Positions 1 to 5,828 of a stretch of DNA of 10,170 nucleotides are shown here, one piece after another. Positions within the stretch are counted from its first letter, which is position 1. The number at the start of each line of letters is the position of its first letter. Source of the stretch: Acidobacteriota bacterium (GTDB taxonomy: Bacteria > Acidobacteriota > Terriglobia > UBA7540); contig JAKAWN010000244.1 of NCBI GenBank assembly GCA_021827245.1, positions 1 through 10,170 of the forward strand, given 5' to 3'. The notes under the pieces are model-generated. The model saw only the letters and a list, made by a program, of their open reading frames with translations. It was not told the origin of the DNA and did not search any database. The position numbers and the translations under genes are program-made.

Positions 1-401
1 CCGATCTCACCCAGATGCGGCACCTGCGAACGTTTGTCTTTTCCATCGGCAAGCGCTATCAGGAATTGAAACCCGATTCGGAGCTGGTTGTTCCCAGCAA
101 GACGCATGTTGAAAAAGGCTATGAAGGCTGGGCTTACGCGGCGCGCACTCCCGACAAGAATGTTTTTCTCGCATACTTCGAAAAGGACTGCCCGCGCAGC
201 CTGGTGCGCGGCGCGCACCTCAGGAGCGTTTATCGCGCGCGGTGGTTCGACTCTCGCAACGGGACGTGGTCCGACGTGGGGAATGGGACGGTCGAGTCCG
301 ACATCATCGGAGAAATCCATCTGCCGGATTTCCCTTCCAACATCGACTGGGGCCTTAGCCTCGTCTATGAGCGCACTCTGCCAATGCCCGAGCACTTTTA
401 G
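1..401 (+). CDS. C-terminal end of an apiosidase-like (DUF4038-type) glycoside hydrolase, partial
   Basis: The reading frame is open to the left edge (first full codon at base 3), so the ATG at 15 is internal and about 132 C-terminal residues are visible, ending in TAG. The fragment pairs a helical end (QMRHLRTFVFS, then a segment ending LVVPSKT) with a beta-rich domain containing WAYAARTPD, a FLAYFEKDCPR strand, RARWFDSRNGTWSDVG and an IHLPDFP..DWGLSLVYE ending. From memory this is the pattern of the small beta-sandwich ('putative collagen-binding') that follows the TIM barrel of DUF4038/apiosidase-like hydrolases. Those enzymes remove sugars from plant polysaccharides or glycosides. The catalytic barrel is outside the window, so activity cannot be judged. 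The gene converges with the MFS gene, with 20 bp between the stops. Family assignment is moderately sure; substrate is unknown. Confidence 0.6.
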   Translation, partial: DLTQMRHLRTFVFSIGKRYQELKPDSELVVPSKTHVEKGYEGWAYAARTPDKNVFLAYFEKDCPRSLVRGAHLRSVYRARWFDSRNGTWSDVGNGTVESDIIGEIHLPDFPSNIDWGLSLVYERTLPMPEHF

Positions 402-421
402 CGGCCGGTTGAAACCCAGCG

Positions 422-2029
422 TCAGGTGGCTGACTCGCGCGCGTACAGCATGTAAGAAACGGCTGGCGGTGACGGGCCCTGGTGGAAGCTCCAGGCGTGG
501 TCTCGCAGGGCGCGGTCCGGAACCGAGTAGCGTTCGCGCTGGCGCAAAAAGTTGAGCCAGGAATCCACCACGAACGTTTCAATCAAACGGTCCGGCTGCT
601 GCGTGTCTTGAAACACCCCCCAGCGAATCGCGCCGTTGCGCATCCGCATCTCTCTCACCTTGTGAATCGCACGAGTGAATTCGGCAAAATCCTGCTGCCG
701 GATTTTGTACTCGATAGTCACCATCACGGGACCGTCATCGGGATTGGGCTCAATCACCACCTGTGGCGCCGCGCGGTTAAGGCGATAGGGGCTGAGGTCG
801 GGAGGGATTTCGTGGAGCAAATGGAAGCGGCGGGCAAGAGGCAGGCTGATCAGCACGCTGACCGCAGCCACCAGCAAGGAGTCTGGCGTGGAAAAATGTT
901 CCGCCAGGAATCCCCACAGCGCGCTGCCCGCGGCCATGCCGCCCCAGAAAATCATCTGATAGGTTCCAAGAGCGCGCGCCTGCACCCAGGGCGGCGTGGA
1001 AAGTTGCACGGTGACGTTGAGCGTCGAAGTGGTGCTGGTCCAAGCAAATCCGGCCGCCAGCAGCGACAGAACAATCAGGGCAACGGTGCGCTCCAGCGCA
1101 AGAACCGTCAGCGTGCCGGCAAAAACCAAAGACGAGCAAACAACAATCGCATCCGGCGACAGTCGCTGGCGAACGCGTGGCAGCAATGATGCCCCGACCA
1201 CAGCGCCCGCGCCCAGGCACCCGTTCAGGAGGCCGTACGCCAGGGCTCCCTGGCGAAGGTCCTGCCGGGCCACCACCGCCAGCAAGGCCCACACGGAACT
1301 GGCGAATCCCGTAAAAATGAACGTGCGGTAGAAAGTGGCGCGAAGCTCTGGCGTGTAGCGCAGGTAGCGAAGCCCGGACCACAGCGCGCCGGACAGGCGC
1401 TCCGTGGGAAGCGCGCTTTTGAACAGCGGCGCGCGCCGCCATTGATAGAGCACAACGATCACGGCAACAAAAGAGAGCGAATTGACGAGAAACACTGTGC
1501 CCGCTCCCATCATGACGGTGGCAAACGCGGCAACCATCAAGCCACCCAGCGCCGGACCCACGGCCCGCGCCAGATTGTAACCGGCGCTGTTGACCGCGAT
1601 GGCGTTGGGCAACTCATTGCGCGGAACAAGCTCCGGCACAATGGCCTGCCAAGCCGGACCGTTCAGGGCCGAACCGATGTTCAGCAGGAAGGTAAGAACC
1701 AGCAGCGTCCAGGGTGAGACGATGCCGGCAAATGTGAGGACGCTGAGGACCGCGACGGTAGCCAGCATCCAGGCTTGCCAGAAGATCAGCAGGCGCCGGC
1801 GGTCAAGGATGTCCGCCGTGGCGCCGGCAGGATAGCCCAGCAACAGAACCGGCAGGCCGGCAGCCGTCTGCATCAGCGCGATCAGCAGCGGTGAGGTGGT
1901 GAGAGCAGTCATCAGCCACGTCCCCGCCGTGTCCTGCATCCAGCTCCCCACGTTTGACACCACCGAGGATGCCCAGCAGTTGCGGAAGATTGGATGGCGA
2001 AGCGTTCCCCAGGCAGAGGGTTTTTCCAT
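422..2029 (-). CDS. MFS_3 family exporter with fused C-terminal ABM-like domain
   Basis: Inner-membrane major facilitator of the MFS_3 ('transmembrane secretion effector', EntS-like) type, expected to export a small molecule by proton antiport. With the ATG at 2029 it has 535 residues; the same frame could start at a TTG at 2047 (541 residues). I prefer the ATG because TTG is a weaker start and neither has a clear Shine-Dalgarno. Residues about 10-400 carry the hydrophobic helices. Typical family features are an N-terminal LRHPIFRNCWASSVVSN segment with GSWMQDTAGTWLM following, and a loop with a DRRR motif after helix 2 (motif A region). From about residue 430 the protein becomes soluble: VTIEYKI, EFTRAIHKVREMRMRNGA, then an IETFVVDSW strand. 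This suits the ferredoxin-like, monooxygenase-like domain often fused to MFS_3 proteins. Substrate is unknown. The gene stands alone on its strand between a convergent neighbour and a 240-257 bp upstream gap. Confidence 0.88.
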   Translation of the reverse strand: MEKPSAWGTLRHPIFRNCWASSVVSNVGSWMQDTAGTWLMTALTTSPLLIALMQTAAGLPVLLLGYPAGATADILDRRRLLIFWQAWMLATVAVLSVLTFAGIVSPWTLLVLTFLLNIGSALNGPAWQAIVPELVPRNELPNAIAVNSAGYNLARAVGPALGGLMVAAFATVMMGAGTVFLVNSLSFVAVIVVLYQWRRAPLFKSALPTERLSGALWSGLRYLRYTPELRATFYRTFIFTGFASSVWALLAVVARQDLRQGALAYGLLNGCLGAGAVVGASLLPRVRQRLSPDAIVVCSSLVFAGTLTVLALERTVALIVLSLLAAGFAWTSTTSTLNVTVQLSTPPWVQARALGTYQMIFWGGMAAGSALWGFLAEHFSTPDSLLVAAVSVLISLPLARRFHLLHEIPPDLSPYRLNRAAPQVVIEPNPDDGPVMVTIEYKIRQQDFAEFTRAIHKVREMRMRNGAIRWGVFQDTQQPDRLIETFVVDSWLNFLRQRERYSVPDRALRDHAWSFHQGPSPPAVSYMLYARESAT

Positions 2030-2064
2030 CTCAGTTGCAGTGGTCAAGGGTCACCCAAACGGAA

Positions 2065-2073
2065 ATGATAGCA
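2065..2073 (-). promoter_or_regulatory. Extended -10 promoter candidate for the MFS gene
   Basis: Read on the minus strand this is TGCTATCAT, an extended -10 (TGn plus 5 of 6 matches to TATAAT). No good -35 lies 16-18 bp upstream, as is common for extended -10 promoters. A start about 7 nt downstream would leave a leader of roughly 28 nt before the ATG at 2029. The 239-bp gap 2048-2286 contains nothing else I can name. Confidence 0.3.
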
Positions 2074-2286
2074 GGAAGGCGGCAAGAAAGGCATCCATGC
2101 GCAGTATTCGCGCCCAGGATCAGGCACACGCCATGCGGGCGAGTATTTGCCTTGCGACACGAACAAGCGGTTGGGTTTGAGAAGCTCTGGCCGGCTATAT
2201 CAGGGCGGAAACTGCGCTGAAAACCGTGTCGCGCCGCCAGCGGGTCACAAGGGAAGGATCGAAAGCAAAGTCTTGAGAAGCCGGGG

Positions 2287-3111
2287 CTACTTGTTGCCGG
2301 AAGAAGCTGCCAAAGACCGGCTGCTGGCGGATGCTTCGACTGGCCTGTTGTCGGAGCAGTATTGATGGCCAGCCGGCCGGTAGCCTGACATAAGCGCCTC
2401 ACCTTGCGTGATCAGCCTTCCCGGCTTTCTACCGAACAGAACATCTCCCTGGCAGTAATAAAAGCCAATCTGTTTTTTCGCCCAGACGTTCACGCTGCCC
2501 TTCGGCGGAGGCGACTTCTTCTTCCAGATTTGCAGCCGCAACGGGCCTGGACTCGGGAGGTTTTCTACCGAGGCGATAAACCTGTGGAGCTTGGCAGAGG
2601 GGCTGTTGAAGGCCACTTCGTTCGCTGTGTCACTGCTGCAGTATTGGCCCCCAGCCGGCCGGTAGCCCGACAGCAGCGCCTCACCCTGCGTCATCAACTC
2701 GCCCGGCTCCCTTCCGAACAGAACACCGCCCTGGCAGTAGTAAAAGCCGAATTGCTTTTTCGCCCAGACGCTCACATTTTCATTCACCCGCGGTGCGGCG
2801 GTGTGCTTATCCCAATTCCAGATCCTGGCAGGAATCTCGTTTATGCTCGGGAGTCGGCCGCCGGCAACGAGCCACCCTTGGACTGGGGCTGAGGTTAGGA
2901 GTGTCAGCACGACCAAGAACATGAGGAAGGTGGGAATCAATGGATTTGAGGTTAACGGGGAGTGAGTCGCTGGCGACGGTCGAAATGGATGATCGCCGGA
3001 CTCGCCATGCGCCCCGTCAGAGGAATCATTTGCCAAATTGCGGGTAGTTAACCGCACGGCGTCCAGGAGTTTTCCCAGACGTTCCAGTATGTGGTTCGAT
3101 TGTCGCTCCAT
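2287..3111 (-). CDS. Membrane-anchored or secreted protein with two copies of a two-cysteine module
   Basis: Hypothetical protein of 274 residues. The ATG start is backed by GAAGGG 8 nt upstream. Residues 1-20 could form an amphipathic helix; residues 21-55 are polar and Pro/Ser-rich; residues about 57-79 form one hydrophobic segment (LIPTFLMFLVVLTLL) that would act as a signal anchor with the C-terminus outside. The rest is two repeats 94 residues apart: residues 115-159 and 209-253 match at 38 of 45 positions. Each runs VWAKKQ, GFYYCQG, LFGR.PG.L, TQGEAL.SGYRPAG and QYCS, with cysteines at 126/158 and 220/252. The 30 or so residues before each copy (LPS...W.K...P) also align loosely. The YxCxG...TQGEAL.SGYR pattern recalls small surface domains I remember from acidobacterial proteins and the 'sunset' domain; this is pattern resemblance only. 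The two cysteines per copy suggest a disulfide. No catalytic motif is visible. It lies downstream of the pilin gene on the same strand. Confidence 0.75.
   Translation of the reverse strand: MERQSNHILERLGKLLDAVRLTTRNLANDSSDGAHGESGDHPFRPSPATHSPLTSNPLIPTFLMFLVVLTLLTSAPVQGWLVAGGRLPSINEIPARIWNWDKHTAAPRVNENVSVWAKKQFGFYYCQGGVLFGREPGELMTQGEALLSGYRPAGGQYCSSDTANEVAFNSPSAKLHRFIASVENLPSPGPLRLQIWKKKSPPPKGSVNVWAKKQIGFYYCQGDVLFGRKPGRLITQGEALMSGYRPAGHQYCSDNRPVEASASSRSLAASSGNK
2353..2769 (-). repeat. In-gene tandem duplication, 282-bp period
   Basis: The DNA coding for residues 115-159 (about 2635-2769) and residues 209-253 (about 2353-2487) of the preceding protein is clearly homologous; the stretch GCCGGCCGGTAGCC, for example, occurs in both. 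The 282-bp period equals 94 codons, so the frame is kept. Most differences are third-position or conservative changes, which fits an old but selected duplication. Confidence 0.75.
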
Positions 3112-3551
3112 TTTACGTGCCCTTCAAATGCAAAATAGGTGCGATCCGAATCCTCTTGCTCCGCAGTTCCCTCATTCCTTCGAGCGCTTCGCTGGGCTAT
3201 GGATTTCCCCCGCGTCAAGAGGCCCGAATTGGCACACGCACCCGCTCTCGAAGCCTGCCACCCTCCGGCCTGTTGGCCTGCCGATCACGCTCCTGTGCAA
3301 GGCACTGTCTAATAAGCACATTGGTTACCAGCCCGAATGTTCTTTCCTCCAGCCGGAAAAGGCTGAGATTCGTATCTGTCGTCTCCCTCATCAAGCTGCG
3401 CCAGGCTGCGAGGGCCCCTGGACTGGTTCTCCAAGGCCCTTCTCTGTCTGGAATAAAGGGGTGCACGCTACGGAACAAGACAGTGATTATTTCCAGCAAA
3501 CCGCAGCGAGGCCAAGAACCAATCCTGGTTCAAGTACGGTGGACGTTGTTG
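3112..3551. other. 440-bp intergenic stretch without a convincing gene
   Basis: It lies between the pilin gene and the duplicated-module gene, both minus strand. It holds one minus-strand open frame (3215-3499, TTG start, no ribosome binding site) that I do not accept. The hairpin at 3516-3531 may end pilin transcription. The ribosome binding site of the downstream gene sits at about 3120-3125. I see no promoter with both boxes. A small RNA or UTR function cannot be excluded. Confidence 0.5.
3516..3531 (-). terminator. Weak hairpin downstream of the pilin gene
   Basis: GAACCA and TGGTTC form a perfect 6-bp stem with a 4-nt loop, 20 bases past the pilin stop codon in the direction of transcription. 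Only two T residues follow on the minus strand, so it could be a weak or factor-assisted terminator, or an mRNA-stabilising hairpin. Confidence 0.3.
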
Positions 3552-4031
3552 TCACTTCGAGCCATGCCCCTTCATCGTGCCCTGTCCACCGACATTGGTG
3601 TCATGCCCATGGTCGGAGCCATGTCCGGCGCCAGAGCCATGTCCGCCGTGGGAGCCATGCCTTCCACCGGACCCAGACCCTCCACCGGAACCCGATCCTC
3701 CGCCGGAACCAGATGCACCGCTGGACCCAGATCCCCCACCGGATCCAGATCCTCCGCTGGACCCGGACCCTCCACCAGACCAGGATCCTCCGCCGGACCC
3801 GGACCCTCCACCGGGCCCCGATCGTGCACCGGACCCGGATCCTCCGCCCGAGCCTCCTCCTGAGATGCTGACCACTTCGGTGGACGCACTCGAATACCCG
3901 TGGTGCAGGTTGTTTCCCAGAACCTCAAGCACTGCAACCGCAAGCAGAGAAATCATCATCAACATTAAGACATATTCTGTTAAGTCCTGACCTTCGTCTC
4001 TGTACCACAACTTTACCCACAATCTGTTCAT
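3552..4031 (-). CDS. Flp/Tad-type prepilin with long Gly/Ser/His-rich tail
   Basis: A 159-residue protein starting at the ATG behind an exceptionally purine-rich ribosome binding site (AGGAGG, 8 nt upstream); a longer in-frame extension to 4121 has no such site. Residues 1-14 form a short basic leader ending in Gly14. The next residues, QDLTEY, place Glu at +5 and Tyr at +6, the signature of Flp pilins cut by the TadV-type prepilin peptidase. Residues 21-38 (VLMLMMISLLAVAVLEVL) are the hydrophobic helix that would build the filament core. Known Flp pilins are about 50-80 residues and end soon after this helix. Here residues 57-123 are almost pure Gly/Ser, and residues 124-159 add seven His in patterns such as HGSHGGHGSG and DHGHD. 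The mature protein would be about 145 residues, mostly tail. No tad assembly genes (tadA, rcpA, cpaB) are in the window. It could be a minor or specialised pilin rather than the major subunit. Confidence 0.85.
   Translation of the reverse strand: MNRLWVKLWYRDEGQDLTEYVLMLMMISLLAVAVLEVLGNNLHHGYSSASTEVVSISGGGSGGGSGSGARSGPGGGSGSGGGSWSGGGSGSSGGSGSGGGSGSSGASGSGGGSGSGGGSGSGGRHGSHGGHGSGAGHGSDHGHDTNVGGQGTMKGHGSK
3660..3857 (-). repeat. 18-bp minisatellite encoding the Gly/Ser tail (about 11 units)
   Basis: On the plus strand the units follow a TCCTCCGCCGGACCCGGA-like pattern, repeated about 11 times end to end with substitutions but no frame break. Each unit encodes a six-residue Gly/Ser block on the minus strand. 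Because 18 is a multiple of 3, gain or loss of units would change tail length without a frameshift. A looser Gly/His-coding repeat based on GGAGCCATGTCC continues at about 3612-3659. Confidence 0.85.
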
Positions 4032-4286
4032 TCCCCCTCCCTCCTGTCGTTGGCATCGGCAGACGTCTGGTGCCTGCAAGTAACCACTTCTCACGTTGCA
4101 GGCGCATGACCGCCGCGCCATTCGCTCGAGGCAGGCTCGACCTCGAGGCTACCGTCTTATGTCGGAAATTTACTAGACACTTCCGCCCCGCACCGCTTCT
4201 CCGCCGGGAAATGTTCCTCCACAGCTTCTCTTTTGGCGCCGGCAAAGTTCTTCCGCGCGCGGCCATGACTTACAGTGCGCTGTTAA

Positions 4287-4323
4287 GGAGCCGAAGAGCC
4301 TTGTAGTGCTAATATGCGGCTCC
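4287..4323. repeat. Inverted repeat in the pilin/YihY intergenic region
   Basis: GGAGCCG (4287-4293) and CGGCTCC (4317-4323) are perfect complements around a 23-nt loop. It could be a structured leader, an operator or chance. It is not followed by a T-run on either strand. Confidence 0.3.
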
Positions 4324-4556
4324 CAACATCCCAAAGGGTAACGCCTCGAATCGGGTTGCTCAATCGGGAGATTCCGGGAATTTTTGCGATTATATTCCTC
4401 CTTGAACTCAGGATTAGACTTAGGCCAGGTGGAGAGTTTAGTTGTGCATTTTTTTTCACATATAGTCACTGATCTGTAGCTCCGCGACCTGCTGCGTCGG
4501 TGAACAATGGAACCGGGCTGCACCAATCGAGTGCGCACCTTCTTTCCGGCAGGGAA

Positions 4557-4573
4557 GGCACACGCACTGTGCC
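4557..4573. repeat. Short hairpin upstream of the YihY promoter
   Basis: GGCACA and TGTGCC form a 6-bp stem with a 5-nt loop, about 40 bp upstream of the -35 region of the YihY-family gene. The position would suit a regulator site, but no regulator gene is in the window. Confidence 0.25.
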
Positions 4574-4611
4574 AGCAACTCCGAGCGGCATGCCTCTCCG
4601 AACCAAAGCCC

Positions 4612-4640
4612 CTGCCGACCTGCATCCAAACAGGTATAAT
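4612..4640 (+). promoter_or_regulatory. Sigma70-like promoter of the YihY-family gene
   Basis: A perfect TATAAT (4635-4640) lies 17 bp after CTGCCG (4612-4617), which matches TTGACA at only three positions. The strong -10 and ideal spacing make it the best promoter candidate in the region. Transcription would begin near 4647 and leave a leader of about 108 nt. Confidence 0.45.
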
Positions 4641-4739
4641 GACGAGATGGGTAGCTTCACTGGCCTGATGCCCGCATTTGCGCTGAAGAGCGGGAAGCGG
4701 ACGTTCATTGCAAATCGGGGCAAGAGCTGATCCGGCCGC

Positions 4740-4745
4740 AGGAGG
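4740..4745 (+). promoter_or_regulatory. Ribosome binding site that fixes the TTG start
   Basis: AGGAGG lies 9 nt before TTG at 4755. The next in-frame ATG is 52 codons downstream, inside conserved YihY sequence (about 4911), so this site argues for the TTG as the true start. Confidence 0.7.
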
Positions 4746-4754
4746 AAGCGAGTT

Positions 4755-5696
4755 TTGCCTCGCGCCACAAATCGCCAAGCTAAGCTTCGCCAGGACCATC
4801 GATTTCGATGGACGCGGCTGTTCTGCCTGGAATGTGATCTGCCACTGGGAGTGTGGCTGAAGCGGGTATGGAAAAGCGTGGTCGGCGACGCTTGTGAAGA
4901 CCTGGCGGCGCAGATGTCCTATTTCTTTTTGATGGCGCTGTTTCCTTTTTTCATTGTACTGGCGGCCATTGTCGGCTACCTGCCTTTCACCAATGTGTGG
5001 CCCCATGTCCTGACGTGGGTGATGCAATATTTCCCGGACCGCGTCCAGCCCTACGTCTTCAAGACCGTCAGCAGCCTCACGCAGGAGTGGCGAGGTCTGC
5101 TTTCCTTTGGACTGGCGAGTTCCATCTGGATCGCAACTCGCGCCGTGGTGAGCCTGATGGACGGATTGAACAAAGCTTACAACGTGCAGGAAACCCGCAG
5201 TTTCTGGAAAAGGCGGTTGCTCTCCTGCGGCGTGATGCTGGTCTTCGTCCTGACCTTCCTGACAGCATTTGGGCTGCTGACGTTTGGCGGCCTGATAGGC
5301 CACTGGCTGGGAAGGCGGACCGGACTGGGAATCGCCTTCATGATCCTGTGGCACCTGTTGCGATGGGTGATTCCGCTGGCGCTGATGAATCTTGCGGTGG
5401 GCTTTGCAAATTACGTGCTGCCCAATGCCCATCGCCCATGGCGATGGGTCACGCCGGGCAGCCTGTTTGTGGTTGTCGTCTGGTTTCCGTCAACCATCGG
5501 CTTTAACGCCTTCATACACCATTTCAGCTCAGAGGGGGCATACGGCGCCGTCGGCACTTTCTTTGTTCTGATGGCCTGGGTCTATATGACGAACTACATC
5601 CTTCTGGTTGCGGCAGAAATGGACTCCGAAGTAGAGAAGGCCCTCAGAACTTTCCACTCAGAGAACGTGCCGCGCCGTATGTCTGTCGCAAGCTGA
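4755..5696 (+). CDS. YihY/virulence factor BrkB family (UPF0761) inner-membrane protein
   Basis: A 313-residue polytopic membrane protein, close to the family's usual 280-320. Hydrophobic segments fall at about residues 54-76, 115-135, 157-180, 193-218, 232-252 and 265-288. Family hallmarks are the AAQMSYFFLMALFPFF start of the first helix, GLNKAYNVQETRSFWKRRL between helices 2 and 3, and YGAVGTFFVLMAW ending in a conserved AAEMDSE in the last helix. The role of the family is not settled. The old 'ribonuclease BN' label for YihY was a misassignment, and BrkB was linked to serum resistance in Bordetella. The first 30 residues are basic and would be cytoplasmic. The gene is monocistronic: divergent from the pilin and convergent with the GH92 gene. 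Identification is confident; function is not. Confidence 0.9.
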   Translation: MPRATNRQAKLRQDHRFRWTRLFCLECDLPLGVWLKRVWKSVVGDACEDLAAQMSYFFLMALFPFFIVLAAIVGYLPFTNVWPHVLTWVMQYFPDRVQPYVFKTVSSLTQEWRGLLSFGLASSIWIATRAVVSLMDGLNKAYNVQETRSFWKRRLLSCGVMLVFVLTFLTAFGLLTFGGLIGHWLGRRTGLGIAFMILWHLLRWVIPLALMNLAVGFANYVLPNAHRPWRWVTPGSLFVVVVWFPSTIGFNAFIHHFSSEGAYGAVGTFFVLMAWVYMTNYILLVAAEMDSEVEKALRTFHSENVPRRMSVAS

Positions 5697-5741
5697 CCCC
5701 TCGGAAGATTCCCCATAAGCAACGCGATTCTTTGGGCTCTG

Positions 5742-5800
5742 TGGCGGCAGGCAACCGCCAACAGGGCTTGCTTGTAGCAGGCGCATTGCGCAAAAGCGCC
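5742..5800. terminator. Two short hairpins between convergent YihY and GH92 genes
   Basis: TGGCGG/CCGCCA (5742-5747 with 5755-5760, 7-nt loop) and GGCGC/GCGCC (5780-5784 with 5796-5800) lie in the 132-bp convergent gap. Neither is followed by a T-run on either strand, so they are at best weak bidirectional terminators. Confidence 0.3.
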
Positions 5801-5828
5801 GAACCCATGCCGCTATCACGCGAAGTGA

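Larger units (their letters stand above)
4032..4754. other. 723-bp gene-free region between the divergent pilin and YihY genes
   Basis: Both flanking genes point away from this stretch, so it should hold two promoters. I can name a sigma70-like promoter for the right-hand gene (4612-4640). For the pilin I find only a lone minus-strand TATAAT (4389-4394) without a fitting -35. Other structure: an 8-bp direct repeat CTCGAGGC at 4125-4132 and 4142-4149, a 7-bp inverted repeat at 4287-4293/4317-4323, a hairpin at 4557-4573, and a run of eight T at 4449-4456. The short open frames here lack ribosome binding sites and recognisable protein features. Confidence 0.5.

Noticed and set aside
3215..3499. 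Minus-strand open frame of 94 residues between pilin and duplicated-module gene
   Set aside because: TTG start, no ribosome binding site, no recognisable feature. It could be a small gene, but the evidence is too weak.
3038..3871. Long plus-strand open frames (3038-3871 and 3117-3863)
   Set aside because: They run antisense through two better supported genes, and their Arg/Ser/His-rich ends only translate the minisatellite in other frames.
3577..3990. Plus-strand open frame rich in Pro-Asp-Pro-Pro
   Set aside because: It is the antisense reading of the pilin minisatellite. It has no ribosome binding site, while the minus strand has a strong one and a clear pilin signature.
4500..4730. Plus-strand open frame of 76 residues upstream of YihY
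   Set aside because: It spans the TATAAT promoter, lacks a ribosome binding site and has no protein-like pattern.
4173..5432. Minus-strand open frame of 419 residues
   Set aside because: Gln/His/Arg-rich antisense shadow of the YihY-family gene, which has clear membrane segments and family motifs on the plus strand.
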